Position numbers and translations under genes: made by a program. A stretch of DNA of 64,000 bases from CAVQAH01 sp963784195 (lineage in GTDB: Bacteria; Acidobacteriota; Vicinamibacteria; Vicinamibacterales; 2-12-FULL-66-21), in the NCBI GenBank assembly GCA_963784195.1, contig CAWARA010000021.1, forward strand, positions 10,389 through 74,388, written 5' to 3'. How positions within the stretch are numbered: position 1 is the stretch's first letter; each line of letters opens with the position of its first letter. The notes below the pieces were generated by a model, which was not told the DNA's origin, did no database searches, and was given only the letters and a program-made list of their open reading frames with translations. Shown here in pieces: positions 45,665-56,271 of the stretch.

Positions 45665-48122
45665 TTATTCCGATCGGAGAGCCCGCATCGGATCCATCGT
45701 CGCTGCACGGCGGGCGGGCCCCCAGGACGCGGCGACCATGACGCCGCCGAGGACCGCAATCGCCACCCCGAAGGCGACGGCATCCACCGGCTGCAAACCT
45801 ATCAGCAGACTACTGAGCAGCATGCTGAAGCCAACAGCCATTGCGACTCCGATGACGGCGCCGAGCAGGGTGAGGCGGCCGGCCTGACGCAGCACCATCC
45901 ACAACACACCCTCACGGGAGGCGCCAAGCGCCATCCGAATGGCAATCTCCCGCGTGCGCTGCGCGACCGAAAACGCCATGAGGCCGTACAGACCGAACGC
46001 GGCAAGCAGCAGGCCCAACGTGCCGACGCCACCGGCGATCCACGCGGCGAGACGCTGCGGCAACAGGCCGATGCTCGTCGCCTGGTCCAGCGTCTGCGTC
46101 TGAATCACGGGGAGCATCGGATCGAACGCGACGACAGCCTGACGCAGTTCGTTGATACGCGAACCCTGCGCGGCTCGCCGTACATAGAAGGTGACCTCCG
46201 GCATGAACTGTTGCGCAAGTGGCACGTAAATGAAGGGCCGCGGGGTCTCGCCGATCGATCGGTACTTTGCGTTGCGGGCGACACCGACGACCTCGAGGGG
46301 CCGCTCTTCCTTTGGTCCCATTTCCTGATAGAGCGTGCGCCCGATCGGATTCTGACCCGGCCAGAGCATTGCGGCCATCGTTTCGTTCACGATTGCGACA
46401 AAGGGCGCGCCCTGACGATCGGCGGGCGTGAACGCCCGGCCGTGCGCCATGACGTACCTGCAACGTCCTGAAGTAGTCGGTGGAAACGACATCCCAGTCG
46501 GTTTCGATCTCATCGGTTCCATCGGGCCCAACGTAGCCTGGCGCGCGCAGTCCGCCAAGCCCGAGACCGCCGCCCTGCACCGGGACCATCCGCGAGGCAC
46601 CAACGTCGGTCACGCCCGGCACGAGCCGGAACCGCTCGGTCAGCGTGTCGATCACCCTGATCCCTTCCGCATCGGTTCGGTAGCCGGCGATGCGTGTATC
46701 CACCTGCAGAATGTCCACGTCATGCGCGTTGAATCCCGCATCGATCGAGGCGGCCTGCTGCAACGATCGCAGGAACAGTCCCGCCGTGACGAGCAGCAGC
46801 AGCGCCATCGCCACCTGACCAGCGACGAGACCGTGGCGCAGCCACGCCCGCTTGCGATCCGCGGTCGCATGCGCGCCGTGCAATGCGGGCGTCAACTCGA
46901 ATCGCGTCGCACGCAGGCCTGGAATCACTGCAAAAACGACCGACGACAACACGGCCAGAAGAAACGCGAAGGCCATGACGCGGGGATCGATGCGCAATTC
47001 GAGAGCGATCGGCACGGGAAGGGTCGGCTGATACGACGACAGCAACCGCACGAGCACGAAAGCGAGCGGTACGCTGAGCGCTCCGGCCACCAGCGCCAGT
47101 GTCAGGCCTTCCATCAGCAGTTGGCGCAGGATGCGGCGGCGCGACGCACCGACTGCCAGGCGGGTTGCGACCTCTCGCCGGCGCTCGAGCGCACGCGCCA
47201 GGAGCATGCCCGCGACGTTGCTGCACGCGATGAGCAGGACCAGACCGGTAAGAATGCCCAACATGGCCATGAACCCGACGATCGGGCCGGAAATCGCCGA
47301 CGGCACGCGCGCGGATCGCGCGACCGCGACGCCCCACCGGTCCAGGCGGTCCGGGGTGTGGTCGGTCAGGTAGCTGCGCATGATGCCATTCAGTTCGTCG
47401 CGCGCCTGAGGAATGCTGACACCGGGCTTCAGCCTGCCCACCGCCGTCATCCACACCGCGTTGTGCGCGGTAAGGAGCGACGTGTCCCCCGCCCGTACGT
47501 GTGCCTCCATCGCCATCGGCACCCAGAAGTCCGGAGCGATGATGCTCGTTCCGGTGAACCCCCTCTCGGCAACGCCGATGACCACGTAGGGCCGATTGTT
47601 GAGTCGAATCTCCTGGCCGATCAGGTCCGCACGTGCGCCAAACCGCCGCGACCAGAACTGATGGCTGAGCACAACGACGGCATGCGTGTCCGGTGTCGAA
47701 TCCTCGTCGGCCACGAAGAATCGGCCTGCTGCCGGTCGTGTGCCGACCACCTCGAAATAATTGCCAGACACGAGGCCGGCGTAGACGCGCTCGGACGAAC
47801 GCGCATCACCGAGGCTCATGACCGGAGGATCGAAGCGCTGCGCCGAAATGCCAGTCAGCAGGGTGCTCCGCTCGCGCATCTCACGAAAGAGTGGATAGCC
47901 AAAATTGTCGTGTCCCTCACCGCGCATCGACCGGCCGATGTCGACCAGAGTGGCGGGATCGGCAACGCCGACGCGCGGCCTCAGCAACGCTGCATCGGCG
48001 AGGCTGAAGATCGCCGCGCTGGCGGCGATCCCGGCTGCGAGGGACAGCACGGCGGTGACAGCGAAGATCGGGCTCCGGGCGAGCACCCTCAAGGCATACC
48101 GGACGTCGGCAAGAACTGACAT
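45665..48122 (-). CDS. ABC transporter permease, ADOP family (1; frameshifted)
   Basis: About 819 aa with one break at ~46450. N-terminal MacB periplasmic core, then FtsX permease domain, twice over, as in acidobacterial duplicated orphan permeases. First helix RSPIFAVTAVLSLAAGIAAS; periplasmic SYSSR-like part; first FtsX unit MLGILTGLVLLIACSNVAGM. After VVSTDYFRTLQV the frame shifts and HGRAFTPADRQGAPFVAIVN continues, ending in LLLAAFGLYGLMAFSVAQRT and the closing MRALRSE. No ATPase is encoded nearby, hence orphan. These proteins are associated with efflux or macrolide-type transport by similarity only. It lacks the N-terminal cytosolic segment found in permease 2. Confidence 0.88.
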
Positions 48123-48167
48123 GCGGGCTTAGACTGGAACGGGGCTGAAATTGTTTCAGCGGCGGGC

Positions 48168-50060
48168 CTATTGCGCGGCTCTGGGACGAACGACAATGGC
48201 GCGGCTGACCCTGCCCACGGGTTTGCCGGACTGGTGCACGACGGCCGACACGACGTACGAGCCAGGCTCCTGCGCCGGTGGCAGCTGACCATCTGCGATC
48301 TGCCGCCGCTCGAGGTTCGACTTGTTGATGACCGACTGGGCGCGCGCGACCACCGCCTCCTCACCCGAACGCCGCAGTTCCAGATCCACTGTCATGCCCT
48401 CGAACTGCACGGGGTCGGCCGTATAGAGCTCTACGATGGCCCTGATCGCCGTCCCCTCAGACACGTGGGTCCGCGGCGCGAATGGCTCCGACGTCTCGCC
48501 CAGGATCAGATCGCTGAATTGCAGCGCCCCGGCCGTGCGCAGCCCCACGAGCAGCGGCAGTTCGACGGATCCGGCGCGGCCTCGATCGTCTACGGCGCCG
48601 GCGCGCAGCCGGTATCGACCCGGTGCGAGTTGCACGCCGATGACGCCTCGCGCACCCGTGGCATCGACGTTCAGTTGATCGGCGGTATTGAAGACGGTCT
48701 CCTCGTCCTTGCTGATGGCAATGGCGTAGCCCGGCGCGGGCGTCGATTTTGCGGGAACGTTCCCGAGAAGCTCGAGCAGCACGATGACTTTCAGCGTGGA
48801 TGCCTCGTCACCGCGTGCGCAATACGCGGCGGCCGCCAGCGGTGCCTCGGCCAGATCGATCGGTTGCTCGAGCACCGCGGCCGGCGTAGCCGGGGCTGTC
48901 GATGGCGTCCAGATGAATCGATCGCGGCCGGCACGTGCGACCGCGCGAGGGCGCCGGACCTGGACTTCGACCTTGTGCACCTTGCCATCGCCGTCGCCCG
49001 GAGCGCTCTCGATGCCAAGTTGATAGGTGTGCACGACCTGGGTGTAGATCCGATCGAAGACGCCCGCCGCCGTGCCGACACCGTTGAAGAACGCTCCGCC
49101 GGCGAATCCGGCGACGTTCGACAATCCATCGACGAGATCGGATCTCGGAAGCAGGTTGCCGCCGGGTGTTCGCCGGCTCGCGTCATTCTCCGGCTGCTCG
49201 AGCTGCACGACATACAGACTCGTGCCGGCCTGGGCGGAGCGGCGTTCCAGCTCGCGGAAATAGGTGAGCGTCGACTGGCGGAACGGAAGTCCCGCGGAGA
49301 GCAGCACGATGCTCTTCGGCCCCTCGACGCGTTGAAGATTGGTATTGAGCGCCGCGAGGGTGGAAAGCAGCGTCTCGATTCGCCGATCCGCTTCCATCAG
49401 CACGTGACGCGCTTCTCGCTCGAGCTCGGGTGGGCACACCGTTTCACCGCGCCGGCACTCGCGTTCGACGACCTGATCGATGGTGAGTTGATCGCGTCGC
49501 GCGAACGCCTCGGCCTCGTCGATGGTGATCAGGTGCCGGCCGACCCCGGCAGACCGGAAGCCGCGCAATTGCGACAGCACCTGACGGATCTGCTGACGGT
49601 CGCGCGTCAGATCGACGCTCTTGCCGGGAACGACGAGCAGGCCGGCCGCATCGGCGGGCCCGAGACGATCCACGAGCTTGCTCGCGCTGTCGAGGACGAG
49701 CTTCTCGTATCCCGCCGTCATGCTTTCCAGGTCGATCACGATCACGACGACCCGGCCCGGCGTCGTGTTGACGTTCGAGGCAAACGACGTCGACGCCTGC
49801 GGAGGAGCCGGTGCGGGCGCACCGGGCCGCGACATATCGCCGGGTCCGTAGAACCGGGCAAACGACACCGGCCGGACGGCGCCATCGACCTTGACGATGA
49901 AGTCGTCCGCGCGCAGATCGCGCACGGGGTTGCCGGCCTCGTCGACCACCGAGACGTCGAGACGAATGAGGTCGACGCCACTGCGGAACTGAGGCTGGGT
50001 CTGAAACGCTGTGCTGCCGAGAGCCATCACCAGCGGCACGAAGCGGAGGAACGAATTCAA
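48168..50060 (-). CDS. VWFA-related acidobacterial-domain protein, exported
   Basis: 630 aa. Signal peptide LRFVPLVMALGSTAFQTQ, then FRSGVDLIRLDVSVVDEAGN and LRADDFIVKVDG, the hallmark start of the VWFA-related acidobacterial domain. The von Willebrand A fold follows: VVVIVIDLESM (MIDAS-like), KSIVLLSAGLPF and YVVQLEQPEND. A C-terminal part of ~250 residues is beta-rich, with RYRLRAGAVDDRGRAGSVELP. Likely secreted or periplasmic adhesion/scaffold. It sits between the ADOP permease and PadR genes on the same strand as both. Confidence 0.9.
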   Translation of the reverse strand: MNSFLRFVPLVMALGSTAFQTQPQFRSGVDLIRLDVSVVDEAGNPVRDLRADDFIVKVDGAVRPVSFARFYGPGDMSRPGAPAPAPPQASTSFASNVNTTPGRVVVIVIDLESMTAGYEKLVLDSASKLVDRLGPADAAGLLVVPGKSVDLTRDRQQIRQVLSQLRGFRSAGVGRHLITIDEAEAFARRDQLTIDQVVERECRRGETVCPPELEREARHVLMEADRRIETLLSTLAALNTNLQRVEGPKSIVLLSAGLPFRQSTLTYFRELERRSAQAGTSLYVVQLEQPENDASRRTPGGNLLPRSDLVDGLSNVAGFAGGAFFNGVGTAAGVFDRIYTQVVHTYQLGIESAPGDGDGKVHKVEVQVRRPRAVARAGRDRFIWTPSTAPATPAAVLEQPIDLAEAPLAAAAYCARGDEASTLKVIVLLELLGNVPAKSTPAPGYAIAISKDEETVFNTADQLNVDATGARGVIGVQLAPGRYRLRAGAVDDRGRAGSVELPLLVGLRTAGALQFSDLILGETSEPFAPRTHVSEGTAIRAIVELYTADPVQFEGMTVDLELRRSGEEAVVARAQSVINKSNLERRQIADGQLPPAQEPGSYVVSAVVHQSGKPVGRVSRAIVVRPRAAQ

Positions 50061-50095
50061 GGCGAGAAATTATAGCGCGCCAGGATGTCGGTGCG

Positions 50096-50455
50096 TCACG
50101 CCTGCGACTGCCCGCCGAGCACTCGCATGATCGCCGAAGCGATCCGCCGCCACTCGCCTTCTTCGTGAACCAGTTCCTTGCGTCCTTTTCTGGTGAGCGA
50201 GTAGAAACGGGCCTTCCGGTTGTTCTGCGACGTGCCCCATTCCGCGTCGATGAAGCCGCGCGACTCGAGGCGTTGCAGCGCCGGATACAGCGAGCCGTGG
50301 TCGACGATCAGGACGTCGCCGGACTCCCGCTTGATCGCGCGGGCAATCCCTTGTCCGTGCTGGGCGCCGAAGATGAGGGTCCGCAGGATGAGCAGGTCGA
50401 GGGTTCCCTGGAGGTGGGCGGAGTGTTCCCGATCGGATCGCTTACGTATAGACAT
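50096..50455 (-). CDS. PadR-family transcriptional regulator
   Basis: 119 aa from ATG 50455. Winged helix-turn-helix of PadR type: LQGTLDLLILRTLIFGAQHGQGIARAI, then IVDHGSLYPALQRLESRGFI (recognition helix and wing) and NRKARFYSLTRKGRKEL. A C-terminal helix for dimerisation follows. In Acidobacteriota such PadR genes sit beside ADOP permease genes and probably repress them. Its start codon is 31 bp from that of the divergent permease and lies inside a palindrome with it. Confidence 0.93.
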   Translation of the reverse strand: MSIRKRSDREHSAHLQGTLDLLILRTLIFGAQHGQGIARAIKRESGDVLIVDHGSLYPALQRLESRGFIDAEWGTSQNNRKARFYSLTRKGRKELVHEEGEWRRIASAIMRVLGGQSQA

Positions 50456-50491
50456 TCGACCCGAGTATGCGTATGCTTCGGGTTGAATGTC
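50451..50491. promoter_or_regulatory. 41-bp palindrome spanning both start codons, putative PadR operator
   Basis: Arms 50451-50464 (GACATTCGACCCGA) and 50478-50491 (TCGGGTTGAATGTC) pair at 13 of 14 positions around a 13-bp spacer holding GTATGCGTATGC. The padR start codon (50453-50455, reverse) and the permease ATG (50487) each lie within an arm. No Shine-Dalgarno fits either gene, so both mRNAs may be leaderless or nearly so. Confidence 0.6.
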
Positions 50492-53052
50492 AACCCGAAA
50501 GGGACCCGGCGCAGACGACGACTTCGATCGCGAGATTCGCGCGCACATCGAGCTCGAAACCGAAGCGCTCATGGAGGACGGCCTCGCCCCCGAGCAGGCA
50601 ACCGCCGCCGCACGGCAGACGTTCGGCAACGTGACCGCAGCCCGGGAGCGGTTCTACGAAGCGCGGCGAATCCTCTCGGTCGATCGGCTCGCGCAGGACA
50701 TCCGCTGCGCCGTGCGCAACCTGCGGCGGTTCCCCGTGACGACGGCCGTGTCGGTCGCATCGCTTGCGGCCGGCATCGGTGCCACGACGGTGACGCTCAT
50801 GGTGCGCGATGTCCTCTTCTATCGCGCTCCGCCGGCCTACGCCGAGCCGGCACAACTCTCGCGTATTCAGGTCGGGCGCCCGGATCGGCCGATCATGCCA
50901 ATAGGCAGCGACGTGCCGGCGCCGCTCTATGCGGCGTGGCGCGAAACGCTCGGAGACGGCATCGCCGCGGCAAGCCTGGCGCGCGGTGTCCGCGACGTGC
51001 GCGCCGGCGACCGCACCGAAGCGGCGCCCATACGCGCCGCCTCGGCAAACTTCTTCGCAACGCTCGGCGTGTCGCTCGCAATGGGCCAGGCACCCTCCGG
51101 CTCGCTCCGCGACCGCTCGGGCGCCTCGCCAGCCGTGCTCTCGTACCGCATGTGGCAGCGGCTGTTCGATGGGGACCCGAACGTGCTCGGACAGAGCATC
51201 TGGATTGACAATCAGCCTCACACGATTGTCGGGGTGCTGCCGCAGCGCTTCTGGTTCTCGGACATGAACAGCCCGATCTGGACCGCGCTCGACGAGCGGG
51301 TCCTCGGCCCGGACGAACCTTTGGAAGTCGTCGTGCGCCGCCCGCACGGCACCACGCCCGCCATGCTCGATGCGCAGCTGCAGCGCGGGCTTGCCGAGTA
51401 CGCGCGCCAGCGTCCGGCCGCGCGAACGCGATCTGCGCCTGCTCGTGTCAGGCATCGAAGGCACACCGATCGGGCGACAGGTGGCGCTGATCCTGCCTTA
51501 CATCCTCGGCACGTCCGTGTTGCTGACACTGCTCATCGCGTGCGCGAACGTCGCCATCCTGCTGATCGCCCAATGGACGACCCGCGAGCACGAGATCGCG
51601 ATCCGCGCGTCGATTGGCGCGAGCCGCGGCCGCATCGTGCGGACGCTCCTCACCGAATCGGTGCTGATCGCGACCGCCGCCGCCATGCTGGGTGTCTGCG
51701 TCACGCTCGTCTTGCGCGCCTGGGTACTCAGGAGCGGTGGGGGCGCCAGCGACGACATGTTTTTCAACCTGGCGATCGATGCCCGGGTGTTTCTGCAAGC
51801 CGCTGGCATTGCCCTCGTGACCGGCATCTTGACGGGCATCGCGCCGGCGCTCTACGAGACACGGCGCCTGCACGGCAACCCGATGCGCGCGATCGCCGCC
51901 TCGGATCGCGTGCGCCAGCGCTGGCGTCATGCGCTGGTCGTGCTCGAGATCACCATCACGGTCGCACTGCTGGTCGAAACGGCGGCGATGATCGACGGTT
52001 ACTTGCGCGCGCGTTCGGCACAGTTGGGATATGCGACGGCGCCCCTGATGAGCGCGCGACTCGACAACACGGCAGGCGTTCCAGCGGCGGAAATGCTCGA
52101 CCTGGTCACGCACATCCCTGGCGTCGCGTCAGCCGCGTTGTCGACGACGGTACCCTACGCGACGATCGGGCCGCAGCAGCGCGTGGGCACCGATGCCAAC
52201 TTCTCGAATGCGGTCACGGCCGAGCGCGCGGCGATCACCCCGACATACTTCACGACGCTGGGGGTCCCGATGCGCACCGGCCGGCCATTCCTGGACGAGG
52301 ACCTCGACGCGCCGCGGACGGCGATCGTCAACGAGGCATTGGCCCGCCGGTTGTCTCTGGGCTCGGACCCGATCGGACGGCGCATCTGGATCGGGCAGAA
52401 CGTCCATGACGTGATCGGCGTCGTGGCCGACTATTCGAACAACGTGCTTCGCTCCCGAGAATCGGAATCGAAGGTGTTCGTCCCGATGCCGCGCACGAAG
52501 GGCCCGGCGCGAGTGCACCTGCTGGTTCGTGCCGAAGGAGATCCCGCGCCGCTGACCCAGACGATACGGCGAGAGGTCCGCGATGCAGCGACAGGGACCA
52601 TTGTCGCCAGCGCCTACACGGTCGATCAGATCCTTGGCGTGATGGGCCAGGAGCTTCTGCTGGGCACCGCGCCGCTGTTCCCGCTGATCGTCATCGGCAT
52701 GCTGCTCACGACGGCGGGAATCTACGGAACGCTGGCGTTTGCGATTACGCGGCGGTCCAGGGAACTCGCCGTGCGCGCGGCTCTGGGTGCAAGCGGACGC
52801 GATCTGGTGCGGCTCGTCTCGCTGCAGACTGTCCGGCTCGTCTCGGTGGGGACGGCGCTTGGAATCGCGGCGACGTTCGGCCTCGCGCGCCTCGTCCGCG
52901 CGGGCGGCGGTGCCGGCACCATCTTCGACCCGCCAGCGTCAGCCTTCCTCATCCCCGTCCTCGTCGTCGTCGCCATCGGCATCGTCGCCACGTGGGTGCC
53001 ATCCCGCCGCGCGCTCAAGATCGATCCGGCAGCCCTGTTGCGAACGACCTAG
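50487..53052 (+). CDS. ABC transporter permease, ADOP family (2; frameshifted)
   Basis: About 855 aa with one break at ~51418. N-terminal ~75 residues are the ADOP cytosolic prefix (DDDFDREIRAHIELETEAL; ARQTFGNVTAARERFYEARR). First helix RRFPVTTAVSVASLAAGIGA, then the MacB-type periplasmic core. After EYARQRPAA the frame shifts and RERDLRLLVSGIEGTPIG continues into LLTLLIACANVAILLIAQW, the second core and the last FtsX unit LLTTAGIYGTLAFAITRRS, ending IDPAALLRTT. Divergent from padR over 31 bp, so probably PadR-controlled. No ATPase gene nearby. Confidence 0.9.
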
Positions 53053-53062
53053 TGGCGCGTTG

Positions 53063-53629
53063 CTACCCTGCTTGATCGTAGGCGCGCCGAACCCAGGCGA
53101 CGAGCGCAGTATCCACCTCTGACGGCTCGGTCACCTTTACCTTGTACTGACACATGCCGCCTGGCGGCAGCGCCACCAGCCGGTCGGATCCCGCGACGTC
53201 TTTCATGTTCAGGCCGACCTCGACCCGGGTGTTCGTCGCCGGACCGATCATCGCGAACTGTTTCTTGCGCCGCAGGCTGACGTAACCCTTCTTCGGGGCT
53301 ATCTCGAACGGACCGAACGCGTCAATCGCCGACATCAGCTTGTCGTGAATGGGACGAAGCGCCGCCTTCGGGCCCGCGTAGATCTCGTCGAGCACATCGC
53401 TGGAGCTCTTGCTCGCTGATTCTGCAGCTGACGCACCATCCGACTGCAGCACATGGTGCACGAGGGTGTTGGCGTCACCGTGCCCCATGCCGACATCCTT
53501 CTTGAGCATGTCGCGGATCTCTCCATGCTTCGTGAGGCCGCTCGATTTGATGATGGCGGCGAGGTCGGCCAGGGTCTTGCCGGTGCGCTTCTCGATGTTG
53601 GCCAGCTGCGTCGCAAGTGCTTTGTCCAC
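53063..53629 (-). CDS. DUF4287/DUF5655-domain protein
   Basis: 188 aa, normal length for the family. N-terminal DUF4287 (NIEKRTGKTLADLAAIIKSS, then GEIRDMLKKDVGMGHGDAN) and C-terminal DUF5655 (FGPFEIAPKKGYVSLRRKKQ, GPATNTRVEVGLNMKDVAG, ending VDTALVAWVRRAYDQAG). The DUF5655 part resembles a transport- or nucleic-acid-associated fold with no assigned activity. Cytoplasmic, small, monocistronic. It converges with permease 2 (11 bp gap). Confidence 0.88.
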   Translation of the reverse strand: MDKALATQLANIEKRTGKTLADLAAIIKSSGLTKHGEIRDMLKKDVGMGHGDANTLVHHVLQSDGASAAESASKSSSDVLDEIYAGPKAALRPIHDKLMSAIDAFGPFEIAPKKGYVSLRRKKQFAMIGPATNTRVEVGLNMKDVAGSDRLVALPPGGMCQYKVKVTEPSEVDTALVAWVRRAYDQAG

Positions 53630-53691
53630 AGATCCTCCTCGAACCGTCGGCTATGGCTGTTTCGCGCGACGTGGCAGCGCCAGCCGATGCG

Positions 53692-54148
53692 TCACGACGT
53701 CGCTTCTGCTTCGACCCGCAGCACGTTCTTCACATCGTCTCCGGTCGCCGCGCCGGGGAGGATCGAGCCGGCCCTGGTCCACGGCCGCAGCAACGTGATG
53801 CGTCCCGCGTCGTGCGATTCGACCGCCGCGCTTCCGTCGCGCCGGATGAGGAAGGCCACCAGGCGGCCCTTCGATTCGAGATCGCGGCCGCCGATGAACA
53901 CGCCGAATCCCGCGTCGCTGGGCCCGGGGAACAGAAAGATTTCGGACTCGAGCGCGAAGCGGCCGCCGCCAGCCGGGCGCCATCGTGCCGAACAACCACG
54001 AGCCCTCCGGCGGATCCAGCGCGCTGACGATCCTGGCGTCCCCGTCGGTGATCCACTTCCATCCTGCAGGTGCCGGAAACTGGCGGGCCGATACGACTGC
54101 GGCCGCTGCGATTGATATGGCCAACGTTCCTGCAAGAATTGAGCGCAT
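53692..54148 (-). CDS. Exported hypothetical protein (frameshifted)
   Basis: About 150 aa. ATG 54148 begins a signal peptide (SILAGTLAISIAAAAVVSA) and FPAPAGWKWITDGDARIVS. At ~53965 one base is lost and FALESEIFLFPGPSDAG continues, with GVFIGGRDLESKGRLVAFLI and VLRVEAEATS near the end. The fold looks like a beta sandwich. A second shift close to the stop is possible because another frame continues to ~53651. Family not recognised. Confidence 0.55.
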
Positions 54149-54381
54149 CGACGACCCTCCTCAGCGCCTGTTCCTCGGGCTCCAGGGATCTATTACGCAC
54201 CTGCGGCAGTTTCAATAGCGGGTCCCGGCAAGCCGCCGGCGTGGCGCAATATACACTGAGCGAAGCCCGCGCCGTGCGCCGATCACCCGACGAGGCTTGA
54301 CAGGTGCCTCGGACCGACTAGAAACTCGACAGCGGGACGTTTTGGATCGATTGTTCTGCGATGGCGAGGATCGGATACGGG

Positions 54382-54960
54382 ATGGGTCTATTCGAATGGT
54401 TGAAGGGAAGACGAAACGGCGGCGACCCCCGCCTGACGGAGTGGCGACGGGCGTGGAGTACTTCCGCCGCCGAGCCTGATCCCAATGCGGTGTCGGTCCT
54501 GAAAGTCCAACTCGATCGACTCGGACTTCCTGAAGAGGAGATTGAGATCGAGCGCGAGATGCTGGACGGCATCACGCAGCTGGCCCAGCTTCGCGTCGCG
54601 GTCGACTCGTCGGGCATTCCGATCGTCGAAACCGGCCACCGCGTGGTCGGGCACGACACTTGCTATTTCAGCACACCGGTGTCGATGCCGGACGATGTGG
54701 CGCAGCCCACCGGGCGGCTGTTCCTGACGAACTCACGCGTGATCTTCGCCGGCGGCGCGCGCGCCACGACTGTCGCCTGGCACGCCATCGGCGAAGTTCT
54801 GCACGGCGATCGCGACGTCGTGCTCGTGCGGCGGGATCGCGATACCATTTACCGATTCAGATGCAACACGTTCGCGGACGCCATGTGCAGCGCCTTTCTG
54901 GCGCGGCGGCTCGCGGCGTCGATGTCACGCGCGGGCGGAAGCACTTCCTCGAGAACCTGA
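54382..54960 (+). CDS. Hypothetical protein with GRAM/PH-like domain
   Basis: 192 aa from ATG 54382; an upstream in-frame ATG at 54361 is possible. After a charged helical start (LFEWLKGRRNGGDPRL), residues ~80-180 carry a PH/GRAM-like beta domain with TGRLFLTNSRVIFAGG and FADAMCSAFLARRL as the final helix. Such domains often bind lipids or proteins. Its stop is 1 nt from the next gene's start, so the two are translationally coupled. Confidence 0.65.
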   Translation: MGLFEWLKGRRNGGDPRLTEWRRAWSTSAAEPDPNAVSVLKVQLDRLGLPEEEIEIEREMLDGITQLAQLRVAVDSSGIPIVETGHRVVGHDTCYFSTPVSMPDDVAQPTGRLFLTNSRVIFAGGARATTVAWHAIGEVLHGDRDVVLVRRDRDTIYRFRCNTFADAMCSAFLARRLAASMSRAGGSTSSRT

Positions 54961-54961
54961 C

Positions 54962-56161
54962 ATGCCTATTTCATCAGCCGTGGAACGCCAGACGGTCGTC
55001 CCCGGCATCGAACGACTGCTGCAGTCCGATCGCGAGCTGGTTGCCGGACGACGGGTCGGCCTCGTGTGCAATCCAGCGTCGGTGGACGCGAACCTGCGGC
55101 ATAGCGCCGACCGGCTCTTCGAGGATCCCGAGATCAAGCTGACGGCGATCTTCGGCCCGCAGCACGGCTTCCGATCGGATCTCCAGGACAACATGATCGA
55201 AACGCCGCACGGGAAAGACTCGCGGCGGAACGTACCGGTGTTCTCGCTCTACAGCGAGACGCGTGAACCGACCGCTGACATGCTCCGCGACCTGGACGTG
55301 CTGGTGATCGACCTGCAGGATGTCGGCACACGGGTCTACACCTACGTCTACACGATGGCGAACTGCATGCGCGCGGCCGCCCGTCACGGTGTTCCCGTGG
55401 TGGTCTGCGACAGGCCGAACCCGGTTGGCGGTGACGCGATTGAGGGCGCGACGCTGCAGCCGCAGTGGACGTCGTTCGTCGGGCAGTTTCCGATTCCTCT
55501 CCGCCACGGGATGACGATCGGCGAGCTGGCCAGGCTGTTCAACGAAACATTCGGCCTTGGCGCCGCACTCGACGTCGTTCCACTCGAAGGCTGGCGCCGA
55601 TCCATGTATTTCGATGAAACGCGCCTGCCGTGGGTGATTCCATCGCCGAACATTCCAACCCTGGACACCGCCGTCGTCTATCCGGGTGCCGTGCTCTTCG
55701 AGGGCACGATGCTGTCCGAGGGCCGCGGCACGACACGTCCCTTCGAGCTCATCGGCGCACCATGGATCGACGGGGATCGACTGTCCGATGCGATGAACGC
55801 GCGCGAGCTTCCTGGCGTCCATTTCCGATCGGTGTTCTTCGAACCGACGTTTCAGAAGCACGCGCGCGAGACGTGTGGAGGCTGTCAGTCCCACGTGACC
55901 GATCGTCAGGCTTTCCTGCCGGTGCGAACCACTGTGGAGCTCATCGAGGAGTTCCGCAAGCAGAATCCGTCACGCTTCGCCTGGCGTCAGCCGCCGTACG
56001 AATACGAGCTCGAGAAACAGCCTATCGATCTGCTGTACGGCAACGACCGGCTGCGGGCCACCATCGACACCGGTCAGGATATGAGTGCGCTCGTTGCGAG
56101 CTGGAGGCCTGAGGAAGACGGGTTCCGTCGGCTGCGAGAACCGTTCTTGTTGTATCGGTGA
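54962..56161 (+). CDS. namZ: DUF1343 exo-beta-N-acetylmuramidase, NamZ type
   Basis: 399 aa, the full NamZ length. Reaction: releases N-acetylmuramic acid from the non-reducing end of peptidoglycan fragments, used in cell-wall recycling or scavenging. Signature segments: VGLVCNPASVD, IFGPQHGFRSDLQDNM, VLVIDLQDVGTRVYTYVYTM, CDRPNPVGGDAIEG, RHGMTIGELARLFNETF, TLDTAVVYPGAVLFEGTMLS and GRGTTRPFELIGAPW. No clear signal peptide is seen on this start, so it may be cytoplasmic. Coupled to the PH-like gene just upstream. Confidence 0.92.
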   Translation: MPISSAVERQTVVPGIERLLQSDRELVAGRRVGLVCNPASVDANLRHSADRLFEDPEIKLTAIFGPQHGFRSDLQDNMIETPHGKDSRRNVPVFSLYSETREPTADMLRDLDVLVIDLQDVGTRVYTYVYTMANCMRAAARHGVPVVVCDRPNPVGGDAIEGATLQPQWTSFVGQFPIPLRHGMTIGELARLFNETFGLGAALDVVPLEGWRRSMYFDETRLPWVIPSPNIPTLDTAVVYPGAVLFEGTMLSEGRGTTRPFELIGAPWIDGDRLSDAMNARELPGVHFRSVFFEPTFQKHARETCGGCQSHVTDRQAFLPVRTTVELIEEFRKQNPSRFAWRQPPYEYELEKQPIDLLYGNDRLRATIDTGQDMSALVASWRPEEDGFRRLREPFLLYR

Positions 56162-56179
56162 GGATCGGGGTGCTGCCAG

Positions 56180-56271
56180 CACGCCCGTCCTGACCGCCTC
56201 CGCCAAGACTACGGCGAGTCCGCCGAAGCGCTTCGCGCGAAGGCGGAAGGTCGGGCCTACAGGTACGTTAC
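56180..56271. repeat. REP-like inverted repeat between convergent genes
   Basis: Contains TCCGCC...GGCGGA and GCGCTTCGCGCG-type self-complementary segments and ends AGGTCGGGCCTAC, the same tail as the unit at 20006-20033. It lies between the NamZ gene and the LOG gene and may work as a terminator. Confidence 0.6.

Noticed and set aside
46428..50075. Two long rightward frames opposite ADOP permease 1 and the VWFA protein
   Set aside because: Both mirror well-supported genes on the other strand and read as Arg/His/Gln-rich sequence without domains.
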